11,381 bases of DNA, taken from the NCBI GenBank assembly GCA_027592105.1, contig JAQCLA010000058.1, positions 1 through 11,381 on the forward strand. The letters run 5' to 3'. Within the stretch, counting starts at the first letter, position 1. Each line of letters starts with the position of its first letter. This document shows positions 5,908 through 11,381 of this stretch, in pieces. The notes below the pieces were generated by a model. That model ran no database searches. It saw only the letters and a program-made list of their open reading frames with translations, and was not told the origin of the DNA. Source of the stretch: Pseudomonadota bacterium. Its GTDB lineage: Bacteria > Pseudomonadota > Alphaproteobacteria > Rhodobacterales > Rhodobacteraceae. The translations under genes and the position numbers were made by a program.

Positions 5908-7278
5908 ATGGCATCAGCAGCGGAGCAAATGGCCGCGAACATGAGCTGGGGTGCATTCGGTAAAGCAACCGAATTGCGCCAGCGCATCTGGTTCACTCTC
6001 GGCCTTCTCATCATCTATCGCATCGGCACCTATATTCCGGTTCCCGGGATCGACGGCGTCGAATTGCGGGCCTTCTTCGATCAGGCCGCGGCCGGTCTGG
6101 GCGGTGTGCTGAACATGTTCACCGGCGGCGCGCTGTCGCGGATGGGTGTGTTTGCGCTGGGGATCATGCCCTATATCTCGGCCTCGATCATCGTGCAGCT
6201 CATGGCGGCCATGGTGCCTGCGATGGAGCAGCTGAAAAAAGATGGTGAGGCGGGGCGCAAAAAGCTCAACCAATATACCCGCTACGGCACGGTTTTTCTC
6301 GCCACCGCACAGGCATATGGCCTTGCGGTCAGCATGGAATCGGGCGGTCTTGCCTCTGATCCGGGCTGGTTCTTCCGCGCGGCTTGCGTGATCACGCTGG
6401 TCGGCGGCACGATGTTCTTGATGTGGGTTGGCGAACAGATCACCCAGCGCGGCATCGGCAACGGGATTTCGCTGATCATCTTCGTCGGGATTATCGCGGA
6501 AATCCCCGCCGCCTTGGCGCAGTTTTTCGAGTCGGGCCGCTCGGGCTCGCTCAGCACGCCGGCCATCCTCGGCGTGATCGTCATGCTGATCGGCACGCTG
6601 TTCTTCGTGGTGTTCATGGAGCGCAGCCTGCGCAAGATCCACATCCAGTATCCGCGCCGCCAGGTGGGGATGAAGGTCTATGACGGCGGTTCCAGCCATT
6701 TGCCGGTCAAGGTGAACCCAGCCGGTGTGATCCCTGCGATCTTCGCCTCATCCTTGCTGTTGTTGCCAACCACGCTCACCACCTTTTCAGGCGGCGAGGC
6801 CTCTGGCCCGGTGATGGGATGGATCTTGGCCAACTTTGGCCCCGGCCAGCCGCTTTACCTCTTGTTCTTCGCCGCGATGATCGTGTTCTTCACCTATTTC
6901 TACACGCTCAACGTCTCGTTCAAGACAGATGATGTGGCTGACAACCTCAAGAACCAGAATGGCTTTATCCCGGGTATTCGGCCCGGCAAGAAGACCTCTG
7001 AGTATCTGGAGTATGTGGTCAATCGCCTGCTTGTGCTGGGTGCGGGCTATCTCGCGCTCGTCTGCCTCATGCCCGAGATCGTTCGTACCAACTTGGCGAT
7101 CACGGCCTATTTCGGCGGCACCTCGATCTTGATCATCGTGTCGGTCGGCATGGATACCGTGCAGCAAGTGCAAAGCCACCTTCTGGCTCATCAGTACGAA
7201 GGTTTGATCGAGAAATCGCAACTGCGCGGCCGTAAGGGCGCGTCCGCCAAGCCGCGCAAGGCGCCGTCGCGTCGATGA
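5908..7278 (+). CDS. secY: preprotein translocase channel subunit SecY
   Basis: SecY, 456 residues, the inner-membrane pore of the Sec translocon, which works with SecE, SecG and SecA for export and membrane insertion. About ten hydrophobic segments are seen. Hallmarks include TYIPVPGID before the plug region (41-49), the first signature GIMPYISASIIVQLM (85-99), the second signature WVGEQITQRGIGNGISLIIF (173-192) and the SecA/ribosome-binding C5 loop NQNGFIPGIRPGKKTSEYLE (349-368). The basic tail after TM10 ends KPRKAPSRR. The start at 5908 has AGAGAGG (5897-5903), four bases away; internal Met at 5929 is an alternative. Its stop overlaps the adk start (ATGA). Confidence 0.98.
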   Translation: MASAAEQMAANMSWGAFGKATELRQRIWFTLGLLIIYRIGTYIPVPGIDGVELRAFFDQAAAGLGGVLNMFTGGALSRMGVFALGIMPYISASIIVQLMAAMVPAMEQLKKDGEAGRKKLNQYTRYGTVFLATAQAYGLAVSMESGGLASDPGWFFRAACVITLVGGTMFLMWVGEQITQRGIGNGISLIIFVGIIAEIPAALAQFFESGRSGSLSTPAILGVIVMLIGTLFFVVFMERSLRKIHIQYPRRQVGMKVYDGGSSHLPVKVNPAGVIPAIFASSLLLLPTTLTTFSGGEASGPVMGWILANFGPGQPLYLLFFAAMIVFFTYFYTLNVSFKTDDVADNLKNQNGFIPGIRPGKKTSEYLEYVVNRLLVLGAGYLALVCLMPEIVRTNLAITAYFGGTSILIIVSVGMDTVQQVQSHLLAHQYEGLIEKSQLRGRKGASAKPRKAPSRR

Positions 7279-7853
7279 GCGTGAACATCATCCTTCTTGG
7301 CCCGCCCGGCGCGGGCAAGGGTACGCAAGCCGGTATCCTGACGCAGTCACGCGGCATGGTGCAACTCTCGACCGGCGACATGCTGCGCGAGGCGCAAGCC
7401 TCGGGCAGCGAAATGGGCAAGATCGTGGCCGATGTCATGGCCAAGGGTCAGCTGGTCACCGACGAGATCGTGATCGGCCTGATCCGCGAAAAGCTGGGTC
7501 AGGGCGGATCTGGTTTCATCTTCGACGGCTTCCCCCGCACGCTGGCCCAAGCCGATGCGCTTGGCGATTTGCTTGCCGAAATGGGCCAAAGCCTTGATGC
7601 GGTGATCGAGCTGCGCGTCAATGACGAGGTGCTGGTCGACCGTATCGTGGGCCGCGCCGAACAGGCCCGCGCCGCGGGTCAGCCGGTGCGCGCCGATGAT
7701 AACGCCGAAAGCCTCAAGACGCGGCTGATGGCCTATTACAAGCAGACCTCGCCATTGATCGGCTATTATCACGCCAAAGGTCTGCTCAAGGCGGTCGATG
7801 GTTTGAACGAGATCGACACCGTCTCCGCAGATATCGCGGCACTTCTTCCGTAG
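7275..7853 (+). CDS. adk: adenylate kinase, short form
   Basis: Adenylate kinase, 192 residues, cytoplasmic, catalysing ATP + AMP = 2 ADP. The P-loop is GPPGAGKGT (9-17), AMP-site residues lie in LSTGDMLRE (31-39), and DGFPRT (84-89) carries the AMP-contacting arginine. The LID is short (about 124-141, ending PVRADDN) and has no cysteines, so this is the short zinc-free type; KTRL (148-151) holds the following catalytic arginine. The ATG overlaps the secY stop by four bases (ATGA), so translation is coupled. adk next to secY is common in Gram-positives and alphaproteobacteria, and supplies ADP/ATP balance with the translation machinery. It is followed by a 246-base spacer. Confidence 0.97.
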   Translation: MSVNIILLGPPGAGKGTQAGILTQSRGMVQLSTGDMLREAQASGSEMGKIVADVMAKGQLVTDEIVIGLIREKLGQGGSGFIFDGFPRTLAQADALGDLLAEMGQSLDAVIELRVNDEVLVDRIVGRAEQARAAGQPVRADDNAESLKTRLMAYYKQTSPLIGYYHAKGLLKAVDGLNEIDTVSADIAALLP

Positions 7854-7916
7854 GTGGGATAATCGGGCGCGATAGGATCGACCCAATTTACCCTTGACAA
7901 GCAAGGCCTCGGCCCC

Positions 7917-7945
7917 TTGACGCCCTAGCCAAATGCGCCTACACG
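7917..7945 (+). promoter_or_regulatory. candidate promoter for the rpsM-rplQ cluster
   Basis: TTGACG (7917-7922) and TACACG (7940-7945) lie 17 bases apart in the adk-rpsM spacer. The -35 box is good and the -10 box weak, a pattern I associate with GC-rich alphaproteobacterial promoters. A second TTGACA lies at 7894-7899, within a CCCTTGAC repeat 23 bases upstream, but no -10 box fits it. The transcript leader would be about 150 bases. Confidence 0.45.
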
Positions 7946-8009
7946 GCGTCTTCCCTCTGGGAATCATGATCTGCGCGCGGCTGCTGTCGCGTCGGATCGA
8001 CCTGAACGA

Positions 8010-8043
8010 AAGGGTCCTTCGGTCAATTCGGCCAGGGGCCCTT
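8010..8043 (+). promoter_or_regulatory. stem-loop in the rpsM leader
   Basis: AAGGGTCC (8010-8017) can pair with GGGCCCTT (8036-8043), 8 bp with one U-G. An inner GGTC (8021-8024) pairs with GGCC around AATTC. It sits about 57 bases before the TTG start of rpsM and is not followed by a T-run. In E. coli the alpha-operon leader folds into a pseudoknot bound by S4; whether this structure has any related role is not visible from sequence. Confidence 0.4.
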
Positions 8044-8099
8044 AGTTGTGAAAAAAGGGCCTGGCATTACGGGCTCGCAACGCAAAGGACGAGAATACC

Positions 8100-8468
8100 T
8101 TGGCACGTATCGCAGGGGTCAATATCCCCACCTCCAAGCGCGTACCGATCGCGCTGACCTATATCACCGGCATTGGACATACCTCGGCGAAAGCGATCTG
8201 CGATGCCGTCGGCATCGACCCGTCGCGCCGCGTCAATGAGCTGTCGGACGCCGAAGTGCTGCAGATCCGCGAGCATATCGACGCGAACTTCTCCGTCGAG
8301 GGCGATTTGCGCCGCGAGACGCAGATGAACATCAAGCGTCTGATGGACCTCGGCTGCTACCGCGGCCTGCGCCATCGCCGTAACCTGCCCGTTCGCGGTC
8401 AGCGTACACACACCAACGCACGCACCCGCAAAGGCCCCGCAAAGGCCATTGCCGGCAAAAAGAAATAA
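8100..8468 (+). CDS. rpsM: 30S ribosomal protein S13 (TTG start)
   Basis: S13 (uS13), 122 residues, a 30S head protein whose C-terminal tail reaches the P-site tRNA and which bridges to L5. The protein reads ARIAGVNIPTSKRVPIALTY, then TGIGHTSAKAIC (helix-hairpin-helix-like), and the RNA-binding end GCYRGLRHRRNLPVRGQRTH followed by TNARTRKGPAKAIAGKKK. The conserved MARIAGVNIP N-terminus falls exactly on a TTG codon and no ATG or GTG lies nearby in frame, so TTG is the start. AAAGGA (8084-8089) is ten bases upstream, a modest and rather distant site. The weak start and structured leader fit translational control. First gene of the alpha-type cluster. Confidence 0.96.
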   Translation: MARIAGVNIPTSKRVPIALTYITGIGHTSAKAICDAVGIDPSRRVNELSDAEVLQIREHIDANFSVEGDLRRETQMNIKRLMDLGCYRGLRHRRNLPVRGQRTHTNARTRKGPAKAIAGKKK

Positions 8469-8483
8469 GGGAGGACCGGGTCC

Positions 8484-8873
8484 ATGGCACGCGATCGTCG
8501 TCCCGCAAAGCGCAAGGTTTCCAAGAACATCGCCGCAGGCGTTGCACATGTGAACTCTTCGTTCAACAACACCAAAATCCTGATTTCCGACGTTCAGGGC
8601 AACGCGATTGCGTGGTCCTCGTCCGGCACGATGGGCTTCAAGGGCAGCCGTAAGTCGACGCCCTTCGCCGCCCAGATGGCCGCCGAAGACGCCGGCAAGA
8701 AGGCACAAGAACATGGCGTCAAGACCCTCGAGGTCGAGGTGCAGGGCCCCGGTTCGGGTCGCGAAAGCGCATTGCGCGCTCTGGCGGCCTGCGGCTTTCA
8801 GATCACGTCCATCCGTGACGTGACCCCGATCGCCCACAACGGCTGCCGCCCGCCCAAGCGTCGCCGCGTCTGA
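8484..8873 (+). CDS. rpsK: 30S ribosomal protein S11
   Basis: S11 (uS11), 129 residues, located on the 30S platform near the mRNA exit and E site. Hallmarks: VSKNIAAGVAHVNSSFNNTK, then SDVQGNAIAWSSSGTMGFKG and RKSTPFAAQMAAEDAGKKAQ, followed by VEVQGPGSGRESALRAL and the universal C-terminus IRDVTPIAHNGCRPPKRRRV. The ATG has AGGGAGG (8468-8474), beginning at the rpsM stop and nine bases upstream. In enterobacteria rpsD follows; here a 110-base spacer and then rpoA follow directly, as is usual in alphaproteobacteria. Confidence 0.98.
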   Translation: MARDRRPAKRKVSKNIAAGVAHVNSSFNNTKILISDVQGNAIAWSSSGTMGFKGSRKSTPFAAQMAAEDAGKKAQEHGVKTLEVEVQGPGSGRESALRALAACGFQITSIRDVTPIAHNGCRPPKRRRV

Positions 8874-8890
8874 GCCGATACGAAACAACG

Positions 8891-8917
8891 GCGGGCTACG
8901 CGTTCTGCGTGGCCCGC
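8891..8917 (+). other. strong stem-loop between rpsK and rpoA
   Basis: GCGGGCTACGC (8891-8901) pairs with GCGTGGCCCGC (8907-8917), 11 bp with one U-G and loop GTTCT. A short TTTT (8926-8929) follows eight bases later, too far for a standard terminator. It lies where rpsD occurs in E. coli. It may be a partial terminator or an RNA-stability element that sets the ratio of S11 to RNA polymerase alpha (inference). Confidence 0.5.
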
Positions 8918-8983
8918 TGACGTCATTTTGATCCTCGAGCGCGCCGGAGCTGGATCCGCCCGGTGCAAGAATGGAGGCGACGC

Positions 8984-10000
8984 ATGATCCATAAAAATTG
9001 GCAAGAGCTGATCAAGCCAACCCAGCTGATCGTTCAGCCCGGGACTGACCCCGCACGCAAGGCGACGGTCATTGCCGAACCACTCGAGCGTGGCTTCGGC
9101 CTCACGCTCGGCAACGCGCTGCGGCGCGTGCTGATGAGCTCGCTTCAGGGCGCGGCCATCACCTCCGTCCAGATCGACGGTGTGCTGCATGAGTTTTCGT
9201 CTGTTGCGGGTGTCCGCGAAGACGTCATCGACATCGTTTTGAACCTCAAGGGCGTCGCGATCCGCATGGATGTCGACGGGCCCAAGCGTGTGTCCGTCTC
9301 GGCCAAAGGCCCCAAGGTCGTCACCGCCGGTGACATCTCGGAAAGCGCCGGTATCGAGATCCTGAACAAGGATCACGTGATCTGCCACCTCGACGATGGT
9401 GCCGATCTCTACATGGAACTGACGATCAACACCGGCAAAGGCTATGTCTCTGCCGACAAGAACCGTCCCGAGGATGCGCCCATCGGCCTGATGCCGATCG
9501 ACGCGATCTTCGCGCCCATCAAAAAGGTCTCCTACGAGGTCCAGCCGACCCGCGAAGGTCAGGTTCTCGATTATGACAAGCTGACGCTCAAGCTGGAAAC
9601 CGATGGCTCCATCTCGCCTGATGACGCCGTGGCCTATGCTGCGCGCATCTTGCAAGACCAGCTCTCGATCTTCGTCAACTTCGACGAACCCGAGGCTGCA
9701 GGCCGTTCGGATGCCGAGGATGATCTGGAGTTCAACCCGCTTTTGCTCAAGAAAGTGGACGAGTTGGAACTGTCGGTGCGTTCGGCAAACTGCCTGAAGA
9801 ACGACAACATCGTTTATATTGGCGACCTGATCCAGAAAACCGAAGCCGAGATGCTGCGCACCCCGAACTTCGGCCGCAAGTCGCTCAACGAGATCAAGGA
9901 AGTGCTTTCGGGCATGGGCCTGCATCTCGGGATGGATATCGTCGATTGGCCGCCAGACAATATCGAGGAACTGGCCAAGAAGTACGAGGACAACTTTTGA
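8984..10000 (+). CDS. rpoA: DNA-directed RNA polymerase subunit alpha
   Basis: RpoA, 338 residues. Its dimer scaffolds RNA polymerase assembly (alpha2-beta-beta'), and its C-terminal domain contacts UP elements and activators. The start is the ATG giving MIHKNWQELIKPTQLIV, with GGAGG (8973-8977) six bases upstream; a GTG codon 21 bases earlier lacks a good ribosome site. The N-terminal domain (about 1-235) has LERGFGLTLGNALRRVLMSS and VREDVIDIVLNLKGV. After an acidic linker, the C-terminal domain (about 250-320) shows DELELSVRSANCLKND with the DNA-contacting arginine and asparagine, then IVYIGDLIQKTEAEMLRTPN and FGRKSLNEIKEVLSGMGL. Followed by a REP-like inverted pair before rplQ. Confidence 0.98.
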   Translation: MIHKNWQELIKPTQLIVQPGTDPARKATVIAEPLERGFGLTLGNALRRVLMSSLQGAAITSVQIDGVLHEFSSVAGVREDVIDIVLNLKGVAIRMDVDGPKRVSVSAKGPKVVTAGDISESAGIEILNKDHVICHLDDGADLYMELTINTGKGYVSADKNRPEDAPIGLMPIDAIFAPIKKVSYEVQPTREGQVLDYDKLTLKLETDGSISPDDAVAYAARILQDQLSIFVNFDEPEAAGRSDAEDDLEFNPLLLKKVDELELSVRSANCLKNDNIVYIGDLIQKTEAEMLRTPNFGRKSLNEIKEVLSGMGLHLGMDIVDWPPDNIEELAKKYEDNF

Positions 10001-10004
10001 CGTG

Positions 10005-10065
10005 GTGCCGGGCTGAAGCCCGGCCTACGGCAGATATCGGTGGTAGGCCGGCTTCAGCCCGGCAC
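10005..10065. repeat. REP/BIME-like palindromic pair between rpoA and rplQ
   Basis: Two inverted copies of a palindromic unit. The left copy (10005-10028) contains GCCGGGCTGAAGCCCGGC, itself a 7-bp hairpin around TGAA, and ends CCTAC. The right copy (10043-10065) is its reverse complement, beginning GTAGG, but lacks one G. The spacer is 14 bases. This matches the layout of bacterial interspersed mosaic elements, and similar CCGGGCTGAAGCCCGG units are familiar to me from other bacterial genomes. The pair can form one long stem in the rpoA-rplQ mRNA. Confidence 0.75.
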
Positions 10066-10102
10066 GCCCCCGGAACCCGGGCAATTCTGCCCCAATAGGT
10101 GA

Positions 10103-10124
10103 GAGGTCTGCACGCACGGACCTC
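10103..10124 (+). other. stem-loop in the rplQ leader
   Basis: GAGGTCTG (10103-10110) pairs with CGGACCTC (10117-10124), 8 bp with one U-G, around CACGCA. It lies 33 bases before the rplQ start and 20 bases before its Shine-Dalgarno. No T-run follows. Function not known. Confidence 0.35.
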
Positions 10125-10157
10125 CGGACAAAGCAAAATGTGATAGGAGATTGACCC

Positions 10158-10577
10158 ATGCGTCACGCCCGCGGATACCGCCGCCTGAACCGGACCCACG
10201 AACATCGCAAAGCGATGTTTTCCAACATGTGCGGCTCGCTCATCGAACATGAGCAGATCAAGACGACCCTGCCCAAGGCCAAGGAATTGCGCCCGATCAT
10301 CGAAAAGCTGATCACGCTGGGCAAGCGCGGCGATCTGCACGCCCGCCGTCAGGCCGCCTCGCAGCTAAAGCAAGACGCCTATGTCGCCAAGCTGTTCGAC
10401 ATCCTCGGCCCCCGCTATGCAACGCGTCAGGGCGGCTATGTCCGCATCATGAAAGCGGGCTTCCGCTATGGTGATATGGCCCCGATGGCGATCATCGAAT
10501 TCGTTGATCGTGATCTTGACGCCAAAGGTGCGGCCGACCGTGCCCGCCTCGCCACCGAAGAGGCGACCGCAGAATAA
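10158..10577 (+). CDS. rplQ: 50S ribosomal protein L17
   Basis: L17 (bL17), 139 residues, a bacterial-specific large-subunit protein near the exit-tunnel rim. The N-terminal signature is complete: MRHARGYRRLNRTHEHRKAM, then FSNMCGSLIEHEQIKTTLPK and AKELRPIIEKLITLGKR. The C-terminal block has GGYVRIMKAGFRYGDMAPMA followed by IIEFVDRD, with a tail about a dozen residues longer than in E. coli. AGGAG (10145-10149) lies eight bases upstream of the ATG. Usually the last gene of the alpha operon; here it is followed by a clear terminator 40 bases after the stop. The 157-base spacer before it holds a BIME-like element and a second stem-loop, so its level may be set separately from rpoA. Confidence 0.98.
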   Translation: MRHARGYRRLNRTHEHRKAMFSNMCGSLIEHEQIKTTLPKAKELRPIIEKLITLGKRGDLHARRQAASQLKQDAYVAKLFDILGPRYATRQGGYVRIMKAGFRYGDMAPMAIIEFVDRDLDAKGAADRARLATEEATAE

Positions 10578-10616
10578 TCCGCGGCCACACATTCGGGTGA
10601 TCCCGCGATCCGATTG

Positions 10617-10642
10617 CGCCCCCGCTCCGCGGGGGCGTTTTC
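10617..10642 (+). terminator. intrinsic terminator after rplQ
   Basis: A perfect 9-bp GC stem, CGCCCCCGC (10617-10625) with GCGGGGGCG (10629-10637), has a TCC loop and is followed by TTTTC. It ends the alpha-type cluster. The small minus-strand gene converges on it; its own stop is at 10652, and leftward transcripts would meet the hairpin without a following T-run. Confidence 0.85.
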
Positions 10643-10651
10643 GTATCTGGC

Positions 10652-10840
10652 TTATTCAGCGGCGCTGGCTTTCGCCCCGGCTGTGGGTGGCGGCTGTGAT
10701 GCGTCTGCCGTCAACATCCCGCCGAGCATCCCCTTTGAGGACACAGGGCCTTGGCCGAGATATTCAAGGATGTCTTTGCGCGCGCGCGGCGACAGCCGCA
10801 TGAGACGCGCAAAAAGATCCGGGTCGATCTTTTCGTCCAT
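10652..10840 (-). CDS. small unrecognised protein
   Basis: I do not recognise this family. The predicted product has 62 residues from the start at 10840 (MDEKIDPDLFARLMRLSPRA), then RKDILEYLGQGPVSSKGMLG and an alanine/proline-rich tail ending KASAAE. The first half is helical and charged with no membrane segment. The start is uncertain: GTGAGG is only three bases from the chosen ATG. An ATG at 10852 (MVRRMDEK) or 10897 would also keep the frame. Coding is supported by a wobble-GC pattern and a protein-like composition. It is convergent with rplQ and divergent from the luxR-type gene, sharing its 94-base control region; TTGCCA and TATTCT (minus strand, 10897-10892 and 10875-10870) form a candidate promoter. 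A role linked to the LuxR protein is possible but unproven. Confidence 0.55.
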   Translation of the reverse strand: MDEKIDPDLFARLMRLSPRARKDILEYLGQGPVSSKGMLGGMLTADASQPPPTAGAKASAAE

Positions 10841-10878
10841 TCGCCTCACCATTCTGCAAACATAGCGCGAGAATACGG

Positions 10879-10907
10879 TTGACCGCATTTCTGGCAACCT
10901 GTCTAAA
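10879..10907 (+). promoter_or_regulatory. candidate promoter of the luxR-type gene
   Basis: TTGACC (10879-10884) and TCTAAA (10902-10907) lie 17 bases apart and match the sigma-70 boxes at five and four of six positions. The predicted start of transcription is near 10914, about 20 bases before the GTG codon. The -10 box lies within the left arm of a 24-bp dyad. It overlaps the candidate minus-strand promoter of the small divergent gene. Confidence 0.5.
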
Positions 10908-10925
10908 AGGACATGACCTTTTGGA
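10902..10925. promoter_or_regulatory. dyad-symmetric operator candidate
   Basis: AAAAGG (10905-10910) and CCTTTT (10917-10922) flank a central CATG (10912-10915). Outer bases TC and GA also pair, giving 20 of 24 symmetric positions. The dyad covers the -10 box and predicted transcription start of the luxR-type gene. It does not match the classic lux box (ACCTGT...ACAGGT), so the binding protein is unknown; autoregulation is one option. Confidence 0.45.
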
Positions 10926-10934
10926 TAGTTTTTT

Positions 10935-11381
10935 GTGTCAAAAGCGCCGGTTATTGATCTTCTACTGCATGAGATGGCGCTTGCTTCGCCGTCTGGCTTC
11001 GCTGTGGGGCTGCATATTCGCTATGTCTCGCCGCTCATCATGGTCAACACCTACCCCGAGGAATGGCAGGAGGTGTACACCGCCAAGGTCTATGGGCTGC
11101 GCGACCCAACCTTGGCATGGGGGCTCAGCCATTCGGGAACGCGGCGCTGGTCGCAGATCGGCCTGCCCGATCCTTTCGGCCTTTTGACCGAAGCCGCGCA
11201 GTTCGGGCTGCGTTACGGCATGATTTCGTCAACCGGCCCGATGTCATCGCGCACGATCGCGGGTGCTGCGCGTGCAGATCGCGAATTCACCGATGACGAG
11301 ATGGCCCATATTCATCGGATCGTGCAGCGCATGCATGATCTGTCCGAGCCGCCCGCGCGCCTGTCGCGCCCGCAGGCCGAC
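10935..11381 (+). CDS. LuxR-family acyl-homoserine-lactone receptor (3' partial)
   Basis: First 149 codons of a LuxR-type quorum-sensing transcription factor; the gene leaves the window. The autoinducer-binding domain is visible. The six residues conserved in AHL receptors are all found: W44 and Y48 (EEWQEVY), D57-P58 (GLRDPTLAW), W72 (TRRWSQI) and G95 (AAQFGLRYG). The first five keep exactly the spacing of TraR W57, Y61, D70, P71 and W85. The sequence ends RLSRPQAD, where the LuxR-type helix-turn-helix should begin. GTG at 10935 was chosen because an in-frame TAG lies at 10926 and this start covers the first strand. Its ribosome site is poor (GGA, nine bases away), and ATG at 10974 is an alternative. 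A matching luxI may lie beyond the window. Confidence 0.82.
   Translation, partial: MSKAPVIDLLLHEMALASPSGFAVGLHIRYVSPLIMVNTYPEEWQEVYTAKVYGLRDPTLAWGLSHSGTRRWSQIGLPDPFGLLTEAAQFGLRYGMISSTGPMSSRTIAGAARADREFTDDEMAHIHRIVQRMHDLSEPPARLSRPQAD

Noticed and set aside
7933..8157. Open frame in the adk-rpsM spacer running into rpsM
   Set aside because: Protein composition is non-specific, there is no ribosome site, and it overlaps rpsM in another frame.
8963..8983. GTG start seven codons upstream for rpoA
   Set aside because: The family N-terminus MIHKNW begins at 8984 and the GGAGG lies between the two starts at the right distance for the later one.
8798..9925. Long minus-strand open frame opposite rpoA
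   Set aside because: It mirrors the codon pattern of rpoA and has no recognisable domain.
10005..10065. rpoA intrinsic terminator
   Set aside because: The stem is strong but no T-run follows, and the internal palindromes of each arm fit a REP/BIME pair better.
10879..11187. Alternative + strand frame over the luxR-type gene
   Set aside because: The frame from 10935 encodes an AHL-binding domain with conserved residues at the right spacing; this one does not.

Overview
The window is a block of ribosomal-protein genes from an alphaproteobacterium, most likely of the Rhodobacteraceae (Rhodobacterales). The assignment rests on protein resemblance, high GC, and gene order. adk follows secY, rpmJ is absent after secY, rpsD is absent between rpsK and rpoA, and adk encodes the short form of the enzyme without a zinc-binding LID. 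No species can be named from the sequence alone.

Layout. Positions 1-414 hold the end of an S10-type cluster (rpmC partial, rpsQ). Positions 497-4311 hold the first part of the spc cluster: rplN, rplX, rplE, rpsN, rpsH, rplF, rplR, rpsE, rpmD, all on the + strand, closely spaced or overlapping. A strong intrinsic terminator follows rpmD. Between rpmD and rplO sits a gene of opposite orientation for a FkbM-like SAM-dependent methyltransferase (4366-5127, minus). The ribosomal series then resumes with rplO, secY, adk (5301-7853) and an alpha-type cluster rpsM, rpsK, rpoA, rplQ (8100-10577), which ends in an intrinsic terminator at 10617-10642. Beyond it are a small unrecognised minus-strand gene and, divergent from it, the start of a LuxR-type acyl-homoserine-lactone receptor gene that runs off the window.

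How they work together. The core genes build both ribosomal subunits, the protein-export channel (SecY), adenylate kinase and the RNA polymerase alpha subunit, so they couple translation, secretion, nucleotide balance and transcription. Strong Shine-Dalgarno sequences often lie inside the previous gene, and stop/start overlaps (rpmC-rpsQ, rplN-rplX, rplX-rplE, secY-adk) point to translational coupling.

The less ordinary parts lie between the genes: the antisense methyltransferase and terminator that split the spc cluster; a candidate promoter for rplO; structured spacers before rplN, rpsE and rpsM (rpsM has a TTG start); a REP/BIME-like palindromic pair between rpoA and rplQ; and a 24-bp dyad overlapping the predicted -10 box of the luxR-type gene. 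No CRISPR array, tRNA, rRNA or transposase was seen. No stretch longer than 300 bases lacks a gene.
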